A DNA stretch of 6,444 nucleotides from the NCBI GenBank assembly GCA_007123625.1, contig SKKS01000398.1:1-6444 (forward strand), in the 5' to 3' direction. Origin of the DNA: Paracoccaceae bacterium. GTDB taxonomy: Bacteria > Pseudomonadota > Alphaproteobacteria > Rhodobacterales > Rhodobacteraceae. The notes under the pieces are model-generated. The model was not told the DNA's origin, made no database searches, and was given only the letters and a program-made list of their open reading frames with translations. Shown here one piece after another: positions 1 through 6,444 of the stretch. How positions within the stretch are numbered: the first letter of the stretch is position 1; each line of letters opens with the position of its first letter. A program made the translations under genes and the position numbers.

Positions 1-1
1 C

Positions 2-544
2 CAGGGGGCCGCGCCCTCGCATCTGTGGGGCGAAGATGCGCTTGCGGCCATGGCCGGGGGAGAACACTCGACCGACGCGGTGGCGCGGCTGACCGGCGCG
101 GACGCGGGGCGCGCGTGGCGGCAACTGTCGGCGCTGGGGCGCACGGGGCCGGGCGCGGCGTTCACCGGCGCCAGCAACACCGCCTGGAAAGGGCACGATG
201 TCGGTCGCGATCTGGTCGTGGCCGGAAATATGCTGACCGGGCCGCAGGTGATCGACGCATTGCGCGATGGTTTTGATGGGGCGTCAGGCGCGTTTGCCGA
301 CCGGCTTCTGGCCGGGCTGCGCGCAGCCGACGCCGCTGGCGGCGACTTTCGCGGGTTGCAATCGGCGGCACTTCTGGTGGTGTCGGACGACGCCGCCCCG
401 CTGACCTTGCGGGTGGACTGGTCTACAACGCCGCTCGACGACCTGGCCGATCTGCTGGAGCGGACGCGCGCGCCGGGATATGCGGAATGGCTGCCGACGG
501 TGCCCAGCCGCAGCGCGCCCGAACGCGGACAAGACCCGCGATAG
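2..544 (+). CDS. DUF1028 family protein (Ntn-hydrolase-like), 5' end missing
   Basis: The open frame enters from the left edge in frame 2 and reads 180 codons to a TAG stop. The first ATG, at position 50, is probably internal, because the codons before it (ending LWGEDALAA) continue the same family pattern. Recognisable DUF1028 features are the residues reading WRQLSALGRTGPGAAFTGA, then the conserved GNMLTGPQVIDAL segment, the LADRLL-like helix, the GGDFRGLQSAALLVV stretch and the LRVDW strand near the C-terminus. Family members are usually about 220-230 residues, so roughly 45-50 residues, including the N-terminal catalytic end, lie outside the window. The family is classed with Ntn hydrolases, but its substrate is not established; a role in amino-acid or peptide metabolism is only a guess from usual gene neighbourhoods. 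The polar C-terminal tail (PSRSAPERGQDPR) looks unstructured. It converges on ygfZ with a 20-base gap. Confidence 0.85.
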   Translation, partial: QGAAPSHLWGEDALAAMAGGEHSTDAVARLTGADAGRAWRQLSALGRTGPGAAFTGASNTAWKGHDVGRDLVVAGNMLTGPQVIDALRDGFDGASGAFADRLLAGLRAADAAGGDFRGLQSAALLVVSDDAAPLTLRVDWSTTPLDDLADLLERTRAPGYAEWLPTVPSRSAPERGQDPR

Positions 545-564
545 CAACCGCCAACGAACTATGC

Positions 565-1335
565 TCAGGCGGTAGCGCCCTGCGCCCCGGTGTCGGCCCA
601 GCGCACAAGCGCGTCCCCCGCAATCATCGGCGCTTCGGCCCGCTGGGCGCGGTCGAAGCGCAGATATGCAATCCCCTGCCCCCCGGACTGGGTATAAAGC
701 GTGCCGATGACCTTGCCTCCGGCCGTGATTTCGGTGCCGACCGGCGCCGTGCCTTCGACATCCACGCTAGCGAGTCCCTTACGCAGCTCTGTCTTGTGGC
801 GCATGCGGGCGGTGACCTCCTGTCCGACATAGCAACCCTTGCGGAAATCCACCCCGTTGATCCGGTCGAACCCGCATTCAAGCAGGAAGCTTTCGCCGGG
901 AAGCAACTCGACCCCGGTTTGGGGGATACAATATGTCACCCGCAGCGCATCCCAGTCGGTGCCGTCCGGCGCCAGCTCCGCGCCATAAAGCCGCCAACCC
1001 AGTGCCGGATGCCGCGGATCGGTCACGGCACCTTCGGGCGCGGGGCCGGTGCCACAGGCCACGGGCATCGGATCGGGCGCAATGCTCAGCGGCAGGCGCA
1101 GCCGGTACATGCCCAGCCGCCGCACCAGATCGCCCGCGTATTCCGCCGCCACATCCACAAGCATGTCACCGTCGCGTTCGATCACGAAAAAATCGTTCAG
1201 GTACTTGCCTTGGGGCGTCAGCAATGCAGCATAAACGATCCCGCCTGCGTCCAGCCGGTTCAGGTCGTTGCTGACGAGTCCCTGCAGGAACTTGCGCGCC
1301 CCCGTGCCCGAAATCCGCACAATCTGTCTTTGCAT
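565..1335 (-). CDS. ygfZ: YgfZ/GcvT-family folate-binding protein (iron-sulfur cluster maintenance)
   Basis: Complete 256-residue protein. The family signature K-G-C-Y-x-G-Q-E is intact at residues 166-173 (KGCYVGQE), with the conserved cysteine at 168. In E. coli YgfZ the equivalent cysteine is needed for activity in repair or assembly of certain Fe-S enzymes, in a tetrahydrofolate-dependent way. The N-terminal LQGLVSND segment (residues 17-24) and the LLTPQGKYLNDFFVIE strand pair (39-53) match the GcvT-like fold; the C-terminal part (about 183-245) is the small beta-barrel with RKGLASV and GGKVIGTLYT. There is no signal peptide or membrane segment, so it should be cytoplasmic. Length is shorter than E. 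coli YgfZ (about 326 residues) but usual for alphaproteobacterial homologues. The start is supported by AGGCGG four bases upstream. It is transcribed divergently from the kinase gene and appears monocistronic within the window. The glycine-cleavage T-protein itself is much longer, so GcvT is unlikely. Confidence 0.93.
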   Translation of the reverse strand: MQRQIVRISGTGARKFLQGLVSNDLNRLDAGGIVYAALLTPQGKYLNDFFVIERDGDMLVDVAAEYAGDLVRRLGMYRLRLPLSIAPDPMPVACGTGPAPEGAVTDPRHPALGWRLYGAELAPDGTDWDALRVTYCIPQTGVELLPGESFLLECGFDRINGVDFRKGCYVGQEVTARMRHKTELRKGLASVDVEGTAPVGTEITAGGKVIGTLYTQSGGQGIAYLRFDRAQRAEAPMIAGDALVRWADTGAQGATA

Positions 1336-1339
1336 TTAT

Positions 1340-1345
1340 CCGCCT
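1340..1345 (-). promoter_or_regulatory. Ribosome binding site of ygfZ
   Basis: Read on the minus strand this is AGGCGG, followed by ATAA and the ATG of ygfZ. The 4-base spacing is slightly short, but the purine-rich match fixes the start at the ATG ending at 1335. Confidence 0.5.
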
Positions 1346-1357
1346 ATTCTGCACCCT

Positions 1358-1385
1358 TTGCGCGGGTCCCCGGACCTGATATATG
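1358..1385 (+). promoter_or_regulatory. Candidate sigma70-type promoter for the kinase-regulator operon
   Basis: TTGCGC (1358-1363) and TATATG (1380-1385) are separated by 16 bases and resemble -35 and -10 elements. TATATG lies in one of the few A/T-rich patches in the intergenic region. A start just downstream would give a leader of roughly 85-90 bases before the ATG at 1481. Both hexamers are imperfect and no transcription data are available. Confidence 0.25.
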
Positions 1386-1390
1386 CGCAA
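1358..1390. repeat. Nested short inverted repeats in the divergent ygfZ/kinase promoter region
   Basis: Two short dyads are visible. TTGCGC (1358-1363) is mirrored by GCGCAA (1385-1390), and between them GGTCC (1365-1369) is mirrored by GGACC (1372-1376) across a 2-base centre. The dyads are not concentric. They sit in the only non-coding stretch shared by the two divergent genes, where a regulator binding site would be expected. Short GC-rich dyads also arise by chance in DNA of this composition, so this is only a candidate operator. Confidence 0.3.
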
Positions 1391-1412
1391 TACGCGCGGG
1401 GTGAAGGGGCAA

Positions 1413-1427
1413 GCGCCGCAACGGCGC
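1413..1427 (+). repeat. Small hairpin in the kinase leader
   Basis: GCGCCG (1413-1418) and CGGCGC (1422-1427) form a perfect 6-bp all-GC stem with a CAA loop. An outer GGTGA (1400-1404) and TCACC (1443-1447) could close a larger structure around it, ending about 33 bases before the kinase start codon. No U-tract follows, so it is not a typical terminator; a leader structure or chance fold are both possible. Confidence 0.3.
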
Positions 1428-1467
1428 GTCGCTCCGGCGCCATCACCCCCGCGCCCGCTCAATTACC

Positions 1468-1473
1468 GGGGGG
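1468..1473 (+). promoter_or_regulatory. Probable ribosome binding site of the hybrid kinase
   Basis: A GGGGGG run preceded by ACC lies 7 bases before the ATG at 1481. It is a weak Shine-Dalgarno match, but it is correctly spaced and supports this start over the more upstream in-frame start at 1268, which lies inside ygfZ. Confidence 0.4.
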
Positions 1474-1480
1474 TTGCGTC

Positions 1481-4400
1481 ATGGATGGCACGAAGCACGG
1501 CGTGCGGTCCACAACTGCGCCCGAAGCGGTCGCACGGATTGAAAAGGTTCAGGCGCTGGTGGTTTCGATCATCAACGACCTTTTGTGCGCCACCGAGGGC
1601 GAGCTGGATTTCCGCGTCAATGCGTCACTGCGCAGCCTGGGGCAGCTTTGCGGCTGTGATCGCGCCTATCTGTTCCAGATCCACGACATCGTCTACCTCA
1701 GCAACACGCACGAATGGTGCGCCGACGGGATCGCGCCGATGATCGCCAACCTGCAGGACATGCCGGTTTCATTGGGGGACAACTGGTGGCGCGCGTTTCG
1801 GCGCAAGGGCCATGTGCATGTCGCTGATGTGACCGAAATGCCCCCCGAAGACGAGTTGCGCGAAACGCTTGAAAGCCAGAGCATCCGCACGGTGCTGGCT
1901 GTACCGGTGCGGCGCGGCGATAGCACGGCGGGGTTCCTGGGCCTGGATTCCGTGCGCGAAACGCGCGATTTCTCCCGGGATGAAATAGATCTTATCGCAT
2001 CCGTCGCCAATGTCATCGGCACCGTGCTGCACCGGCGCGACAGCGAAGTGCTGATCGCAAAGGCGCATGCGGATCTGGCGGCCGAGCGCGCGCGCCTGAG
2101 CGCAATGGTCACCGCTCTTCCGGATCTGGTGCTTGAGACCGATGCCGACGGCACGTTCATCGGCTATCACCAGAAATCGCCGATGATCATGGCCGTGGAC
2201 CCGTCCGAGATCGTCGGCAAGACCCCCGAACAGGTCCTGCCCCCGCATGTAGCTGCGCTGGCGCGGCACATGATGGCGACGGCGGACGTTAAGGGCCATG
2301 CGGGCCCGCGCGAATACACCCTGAAACTGAACGACGAAGATCGGTGGTTTTCGGCCTTCGTGGCGACCCGGCTGCCCGAGCAGGAAAGCCAACCGCGCGG
2401 GTACGTCATCGTCGTGCGCGACATTACGCAAGAAATGCGGCAGCGCCGTCAGGTCGAAAGGCTGGGCGCGATCGCGCGGCAAACATCCAGCCTGGTCATC
2501 CTGACCGACATGGAGCGGCGCATCACCTGGATCAATGCGGCCTGCGAAGTGCGCACCGGGCACGCGCTGGATCAGGCGATCGGCAAGACCCCGTTCGAGG
2601 TGCTGGGCCTTCAGGATGCCTGGCCGGGCCAGATCGACCGGGTGCGCGCGCAATTGCAACGCGGCCAGCCGGTCACCACCGAGGTGCATGCCATCGATCC
2701 CGCCGACCGGTCATGGTGGGCGCGCATGGACACCCGCCCGCTTGCGTCCGAAATAGACGGGACAGCTGGCTATATGTACATGCTGACCGACATCACCGAC
2801 CGCAAGCGGCTGGAACTTGCCCAGACACGCGCCGTGGACGAAGCCCGCGCGGCGCGCGAGCGGCTGGAAAACGCCGTGAACGCACTGCCTGATGCCTTTG
2901 TGTACTACGACCGGAACCGCCGACTGGTCCTGTGCAACGAGACCTATCGCCGACTTTACCCCAAAAGCGCACACAGGCTGGTGCCCGGCGCGCGGCTGGT
3001 CGACCTTCTGGAATTCGGCGACAGCAACGGCGAACTTGTCCAGCCGCTGCGCGGACGAGCCCCTGAACAGCACGACATCCTGCAACGTTTCGATACAGCA
3101 CAGTTCGAGAACGAAGTCGCGCTGCCGGACGGTCGCTGGCTGCGAATCCTGGAGCGCGCCACCAGCGACGGCGGTCGCGTGGCATTGCTGATCGACATTA
3201 CCGCGCTCAAGAACGCCGAAACCCGCGCCTTGCGCGACCGCGCCGCCGTGATGGACGCCTCGCGCGAGGGGATTGCCTTCGTCGCGCCGGACGGTGTGCT
3301 GACCTATGCGAACCCTGCGCTTTTGCAGTTGTTCGAGATCGACGACGCGGCCCGGATCATTGGCAAGCACTGGAGCGACGTCTACCCGCTGGTCTATCCG
3401 CAAGAGGTGTCTAGCACGGTCCTGGAACGTGCACGACCTGCATTGCAGGCACAGGGGTTCTGGCAGGGAGAGATCACGGACATCGGAGCGGACGGCAAGC
3501 TTCGGGTACACGCCCTGTCGATCACGCAAGACGAAAACGGGACACTGCTGTGCCTGTTGCGCGACAAGTCCCGACAGCGGCGCGCGCAGGTCGAGCAGGC
3601 GCGCCTGCGCGAAGCGCTGCACCGTACACAGCGGCGCGCCGTGATCGCCCGGATCGCCAGCGAAACCGCACATGACTTCAGCAACCTTCTGGCCGCGATC
3701 TCGGGCTCGCTGGCTTTGATCGAGCGCGATACCCTCAGCGACACGCGCGATTGTCAGCGCATCCATGACGCCATCGCGCAGGGCAGGCAGTTGCTGGACC
3801 GCCTGACCTCGCTCGGCAAACGGTCCACCAGCATCATCAGGCTTGACTTCGTACACGCGGTTATCGAGGCGGTGGAACTGGTGCGCCCCAGCCTGCCCAA
3901 CGGGGACAGCCTTCATCTGGACCTGCCGCAGCGCGCGCTGGATGTCGAAGCCGACGCGACCGATGTCCTGCAAGTCGTGCTCAACCTGGTCATCAATGCC
4001 CGCGACGCCGTGGCGGAAAGCGACCGCGCGTTTGACGGCACTGCGATCTCGGTGCGGTTGCGTCGTGCGGGACCCGACGATCTGCGTGACGTTGCGGACA
4101 TAGATCCGTCCATTCGCGACAAGGGGTTTCTGCGCCTCGACATCACCGACACCGGCATCGGCATTTCCGATCAGATCCTGCAACAGGCCTTTAACCCCTA
4201 TTTCACCACCAAAGGCGATTCCGGCAGTGGTCTGGGGTTGGCAATCGTCAACAGCATCGTCACCGCCATCGGGGGGCATGTGCGTCTGGAGCGCATGCCC
4301 CGCATCGGCACGCGCGCCACCGTTCTTTGGCCCTGCCAGCCGGTGCGGGGGGTGTCTGCCATCGCGACCGAGGATGCGGGCATTGTAACCGACGAGGTGG

Positions 4401-4834
4401 ATGCCCGGCGCTTCCCACCGCTGAAAGGGCTGAATGTGCTTGTGGTAGATGACGATGATGGCATTCTGGCAGAAATCTGCACGCTGCTGGAACGAGCGGG
4501 CGCCGAGGTGGCAGGCTGCATCAGCGCCGAGGATGCGTTGCAGGCCGTGGCGGAAGACCCCGGCGCTTGGGATGCGATAATCACTGACTTCAACATGCCT
4601 GGCCTGAGCGGCTTCGATCTCGCGCAAGCCTTGCACACGCGCAGTCACAGGCTCGCTATTCTGCTGTACAGCGCCCTTGTAGGTAGCGACACTATCCGCC
4701 AAATACCGTCGGGGCTGTTCGATGCCTTGCTGCACAAACCGGCCGCGCCTGACACCCTGGTCCGGACACTTTCCGACGTGATGCAGCGCAGAAGACCGAA
4801 AAGGGCAGACAATGCGCATACTCCTGGCAGATGA
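1481..4834 (+). CDS. Soluble hybrid sensor histidine kinase (GAF - 4 PAS - HisKA/HATPase - receiver)
   Basis: A 1117-residue kinase that should autophosphorylate on histidine in response to a cytoplasmic signal and pass phosphate to receiver domains. A GAF domain covers about 21-188. PAS domains cover about 206-316, 328-439, 462-574 and 588-697; the first three end in the usual D-I-T motif (D314, D437, D572), while the fourth has DKS (695-697). Charged helices (188-205, 440-461, 698-728) look like coiled-coil signalling linkers. The H-box is ETAHDFSNLL with H731. The ATP site has an N-box (N835, N839), DTGIGIS (D890), FTTK (908-911) and GSGLGL (915-920). A C-terminal receiver (about 984-1100) keeps the acidic cluster D990-D993, phosphoacceptor D1036, S1064 and K1086. 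No membrane segment, phytochrome-type chromophore signature or LOV cysteine motif is seen, so the ligand is unknown. The open frame extends upstream to 1268, but that part is antisense to ygfZ; ATG 1481 fits a GAF N-terminus. Confidence 0.92.
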   Translation: MDGTKHGVRSTTAPEAVARIEKVQALVVSIINDLLCATEGELDFRVNASLRSLGQLCGCDRAYLFQIHDIVYLSNTHEWCADGIAPMIANLQDMPVSLGDNWWRAFRRKGHVHVADVTEMPPEDELRETLESQSIRTVLAVPVRRGDSTAGFLGLDSVRETRDFSRDEIDLIASVANVIGTVLHRRDSEVLIAKAHADLAAERARLSAMVTALPDLVLETDADGTFIGYHQKSPMIMAVDPSEIVGKTPEQVLPPHVAALARHMMATADVKGHAGPREYTLKLNDEDRWFSAFVATRLPEQESQPRGYVIVVRDITQEMRQRRQVERLGAIARQTSSLVILTDMERRITWINAACEVRTGHALDQAIGKTPFEVLGLQDAWPGQIDRVRAQLQRGQPVTTEVHAIDPADRSWWARMDTRPLASEIDGTAGYMYMLTDITDRKRLELAQTRAVDEARAARERLENAVNALPDAFVYYDRNRRLVLCNETYRRLYPKSAHRLVPGARLVDLLEFGDSNGELVQPLRGRAPEQHDILQRFDTAQFENEVALPDGRWLRILERATSDGGRVALLIDITALKNAETRALRDRAAVMDASREGIAFVAPDGVLTYANPALLQLFEIDDAARIIGKHWSDVYPLVYPQEVSSTVLERARPALQAQGFWQGEITDIGADGKLRVHALSITQDENGTLLCLLRDKSRQRRAQVEQARLREALHRTQRRAVIARIASETAHDFSNLLAAISGSLALIERDTLSDTRDCQRIHDAIAQGRQLLDRLTSLGKRSTSIIRLDFVHAVIEAVELVRPSLPNGDSLHLDLPQRALDVEADATDVLQVVLNLVINARDAVAESDRAFDGTAISVRLRRAGPDDLRDVADIDPSIRDKGFLRLDITDTGIGISDQILQQAFNPYFTTKGDSGSGLGLAIVNSIVTAIGGHVRLERMPRIGTRATVLWPCQPVRGVSAIATEDAGIVTDEVDARRFPPLKGLNVLVVDDDDGILAEICTLLERAGAEVAGCISAEDALQAVAEDPGAWDAIITDFNMPGLSGFDLAQALHTRSHRLAILLYSALVGSDTIRQIPSGLFDALLHKPAAPDTLVRTLSDVMQRRRPKRADNAHTPGR
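4801..4805 (+). promoter_or_regulatory. Ribosome binding site of the response regulator, inside the kinase gene
   Basis: AAGGG, preceded by GAAA, lies 6 bases before the ATG at 4812. It is within the last codons of the kinase gene and decides the start of the regulator, implying translation of the second gene is coupled to the first. Confidence 0.65.
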
Positions 4835-5474
4835 TCACGAACTGGTCGTCGACGCGTTGCGATCCTACCTTGTCCGCGAGGCCGACCACGATGTAGTGAC
4901 CGCACACGATCTGGATGCCGCACTTGCCCTGATGGAAAACCGGCCGGGATTCGATCTGATCCTCCTCGACTATACCATGCCTGGAATGAACGGACTTGAA
5001 GGGCTGCGCCGGGCCATCGAGGCCGCACAGGGCCGACCGGTCGCGATCATCTCGGGGACGGCCTCACGCGGTCTGGCCGAGGCGGCGCTGGCCATGGGCG
5101 CGACCGGCTTCCTGCCGAAATCCATGCCGGGCCGGACGCTGGCGCATGCCATCCTGTTCATGGGCATGGGCGAACGCTTCGTGCCGGTGGACCTTCTCAC
5201 AGCCGGAGGGCCGGGCGGACCCGCCCCGGGCGGCCCTGCAGGGAGCGTCGATCTGTTCTCCGAAAGGCTGACCGAGCGCGAGCGCGATGTCCTGCGCGGG
5301 CTGTGCCAGGGCCAGTCCAACAAGGAAATCGCCCGTGTCCTGTCGCTGAGCGAGGCGACAGTGAAGCTGCATGTCAAGACGCTCTATCGGCGGCTGGGCG
5401 TGAACAACCGCACGCAGGCCGCGCTCATGGCGCAACAGGCCGGTCTGGTGGCAGACAACGCAGGCCTTAGCTGA
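4812..5474 (+). CDS. NarL/FixJ (LuxR-type) response regulator
   Basis: Complete 220-residue transcription factor. The N-terminal receiver (about 1-118) has the acidic pair D7/D8, phosphoacceptor D53 in LLDYTMPG, S81 and K103 in the FLPKS loop, so all residues needed for phosphorylation and switching are present. A Gly/Pro-rich linker (131-144) joins it to a LuxR/GerE helix-turn-helix at about 153-205, with LTERERDVL, the SNKEIARVLSLSEATVK helix-turn-helix and the recognition-helix continuation HVKTLYRRLGV. It begins 23 bases before the end of the kinase gene, in another frame, with a good ribosome binding site, and is therefore almost certainly the cognate output of that kinase. Target promoters cannot be read from the window; autoregulation through the dyads upstream of the kinase is possible but unproven. 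LuxR-type quorum-sensing regulators are excluded because the N-terminus is a receiver, not an autoinducer-binding domain. Confidence 0.95.
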   Translation: MRILLADDHELVVDALRSYLVREADHDVVTAHDLDAALALMENRPGFDLILLDYTMPGMNGLEGLRRAIEAAQGRPVAIISGTASRGLAEAALAMGATGFLPKSMPGRTLAHAILFMGMGERFVPVDLLTAGGPGGPAPGGPAGSVDLFSERLTERERDVLRGLCQGQSNKEIARVLSLSEATVKLHVKTLYRRLGVNNRTQAALMAQQAGLVADNAGLS

Positions 5475-5480
5475 ACGCCC

Positions 5481-5499
5481 CGCCCGGCACTTGCGGGCG
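5481..5499. terminator. GC hairpin between convergent genes, possible terminator
   Basis: CGCCCG (5481-5486) and CGGGCG (5494-5499) form a 6-bp stem with a 7-base loop, starting 7 bases after the regulator stop codon. It lies in the 88-base gap between two convergent genes, where a terminator is expected. No T-run follows on either strand, so termination by this hairpin alone is doubtful. The rest of the gap holds only a short palindrome, TGTCC-G-GGACA at 5534-5544, and no open frame worth calling. Confidence 0.35.
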
Positions 5500-5562
5500 C
5501 CACAGGGCGGTGGCGGACCAGCACCGCAAACCGTGTCCGGGACAGCGCCGCTTGCGACCAGG

Positions 5563-6444
5563 TCACAGATCGAAGGTCAGCTGCCCCGCCGCCCGATGCG
5601 CCCGGCGCGGCGGCAACGCCCGCTTGCGACTGGCATGCCGCTGAGCGACCACTGCCGCCACATCGGCAAATCCCGGCGACTTGCGCAGGCGCCCCATTGC
5701 CGCACGCGCGGCACGCGCTGCGACTTCGGGGTCGATCAGCGGCTCGGGGTACCCGCGCCCCAGCACCGTCTGCGCACCCGGCCATTTCCAGGGCACATGC
5801 ACGAACGCATCCGGGACCGGCGCCAGCTCGGGCACCCAGCGGCGGATGAACCGCGCCTGCGGGTCCTGATCCATCCCCTGCTTGACCGGATTGTACACGC
5901 GCAAGGTGTTGATCCCTGTGGTGCCCGATTGCATCTGGCACTGGCTCCAGTGGATGCCCGGTTCGTAATCGGTGAAAAGCCGCGCCAGATGCTGCCCCAC
6001 CGGGCGCCAGTCGAGCCACAGATGATAGGCCGCCACCGACACCAGCATGGCGCGCATGCGGAAATTCAGCCAGCCCGTCGCGCGCAGATACCGCATGCAG
6101 GCGTCCACGAAGGGCAGGCCGGTCTCACCCGCAGCCCAGGCCGCCAGCCGCGCCGCGTCCGGGTCGCGCGGGCGCAACCCCTCGCAGGCGCGGTGCAGGC
6201 AGCGGTGTTCAAGCGCGGGTTCATCCTCCAGCTTCTGGATGAAATGGTCGCGCCAGGCCAGGCGCTTGTCGAAACTGGCCAGCGACGCGCCCCAACCCCC
6301 GGCCTCTCCGCGCGCTTCCACCCGGCGCAGGGCCGTGGCCTGCGCCACCTCGCGCACCGACAGCGCCCCCACCGCCAGATGCGGCGAAAGCCGCGAACAC
6401 GCACGCTCGCCGCCCAAAGGGGACGACATGGCCTGCCGGTATCG
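5563..6444 (-). CDS. Photolyase/cryptochrome family protein, C-terminal FAD-binding part
   Basis: The frame enters from the right edge and gives 293 codons to a TGA stop. The ATG at 6427-6429 is probably internal, because five in-frame codons precede it (RYRQA) and the family alignment continues across. Counting from that Met, visible FAD-domain motifs are CSRLSPHLAVG (11-21), LAWRDHFIQKLEDEP (57-71), GLPFVDACMRYLRATGW with LNFRMRAML after it (104-129), IRRWVPEL (195-202) and YPEPLIDP (227-234). Family proteins are about 450-510 residues, so the N-terminal antenna domain (about 200 residues) lies outside the window. Members use reduced FAD and blue light to repair UV-induced pyrimidine dimers, or act as light sensors. 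The FAD-pocket segment at 158-185 (GIHWSQCQMQSGTTGIN then YNPVKQG) differs from the class I NGGWQW-ASTGTDA pattern, so this may be a divergent subgroup and repair activity is not certain. The Arg/Ala-rich tail (about 250-285) looks disordered and could bind DNA. Confidence 0.88.
   Translation of the reverse strand, partial: RYRQAMSSPLGGERACSRLSPHLAVGALSVREVAQATALRRVEARGEAGGWGASLASFDKRLAWRDHFIQKLEDEPALEHRCLHRACEGLRPRDPDAARLAAWAAGETGLPFVDACMRYLRATGWLNFRMRAMLVSVAAYHLWLDWRPVGQHLARLFTDYEPGIHWSQCQMQSGTTGINTLRVYNPVKQGMDQDPQARFIRRWVPELAPVPDAFVHVPWKWPGAQTVLGRGYPEPLIDPEVAARAARAAMGRLRKSPGFADVAAVVAQRHASRKRALPPRRAHRAAGQLTFDL

Noticed and set aside
547..573. ACCGCC/GGCGGT inverted repeat between the convergent DUF1028 and ygfZ genes
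   Set aside because: It is a 6-bp stem with a 15-base loop and no T-run, running into the ygfZ stop codon; too weak to call a terminator.
487..1404. 305-codon plus-strand open frame over ygfZ
   Set aside because: The opposite strand encodes YgfZ with an intact KGCYVGQE motif; this frame has no family resemblance.
1268..1480. Upstream extension of the kinase reading frame
   Set aside because: It would add 71 residues of low-complexity character, overlap divergent ygfZ and its promoter, and has no convincing ribosome binding site at 1268.
1541..2040. Possible phytochrome-type GAF domain in the kinase, suggested by the nearby photolyase gene
   Set aside because: No bilin-binding cysteine motif or PHY domain is present, and the photolyase gene is convergent and separate, so a light-sensing role cannot be supported from sequence.
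1769..2689. 306-codon minus-strand open frame over the GAF and first PAS domains
   Set aside because: It is a compositional shadow of the kinase; the protein is rich in R, H, Q and G without any domain pattern.
2711..4819. 702-codon open frame on the minus strand inside the kinase gene
   Set aside because: It is antisense to clear kinase motifs (H-box, N, G1, F, G2 boxes and receiver), its translation has no recognisable domain, and long stop-free antisense frames are common in DNA this GC-rich.

Overview
This is a GC-rich window from a bacterial chromosome. Codon use (strong G/C at third positions), gene content and protein sequences suggest an alphaproteobacterium, probably of the Rhodobacteraceae/Roseobacter type. 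That placement is inference; there is no rRNA or other taxonomic marker here. I see no mobile element, CRISPR array, tRNA or rRNA, and coding density is high.

Layout, left to right: (1) the 3' part of a DUF1028-family gene on the + strand, cut by the left edge; (2) a complete ygfZ-type gene on the - strand (folate-binding, GcvT-like, linked to iron-sulfur cluster maintenance), convergent with gene 1 across a 20-base gap; (3) a 145-base divergent intergenic region with two short inverted repeats, a leader hairpin and a weak promoter candidate; (4) a 1117-residue soluble hybrid sensor histidine kinase on the + strand (GAF, four PAS, DHp/HATPase, receiver); (5) a 220-residue NarL/LuxR-type response regulator whose start codon lies inside the end of the kinase gene; (6) an 88-base convergent intergenic region with a GC hairpin; (7) the C-terminal FAD-binding part of a photolyase/cryptochrome-family gene on the - strand, running off the right edge.

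The centre of interest is the two-gene operon of kinase and regulator. The kinase has no membrane segment, so it should read a cytoplasmic signal through GAF and PAS domains. It carries its own receiver, and it is translationally coupled to a second receiver fused to a DNA-binding domain. No sensed ligand or target gene can be read from the sequence. The flanking genes (DUF1028, ygfZ, photolyase) are separate transcription units; a functional link to the operon is not shown. I found no clearly unprecedented system. The most distinctive points are the unassigned GAF-PAS4 hybrid kinase and regulator pair, and the non-standard FAD-site signature of the photolyase homologue.
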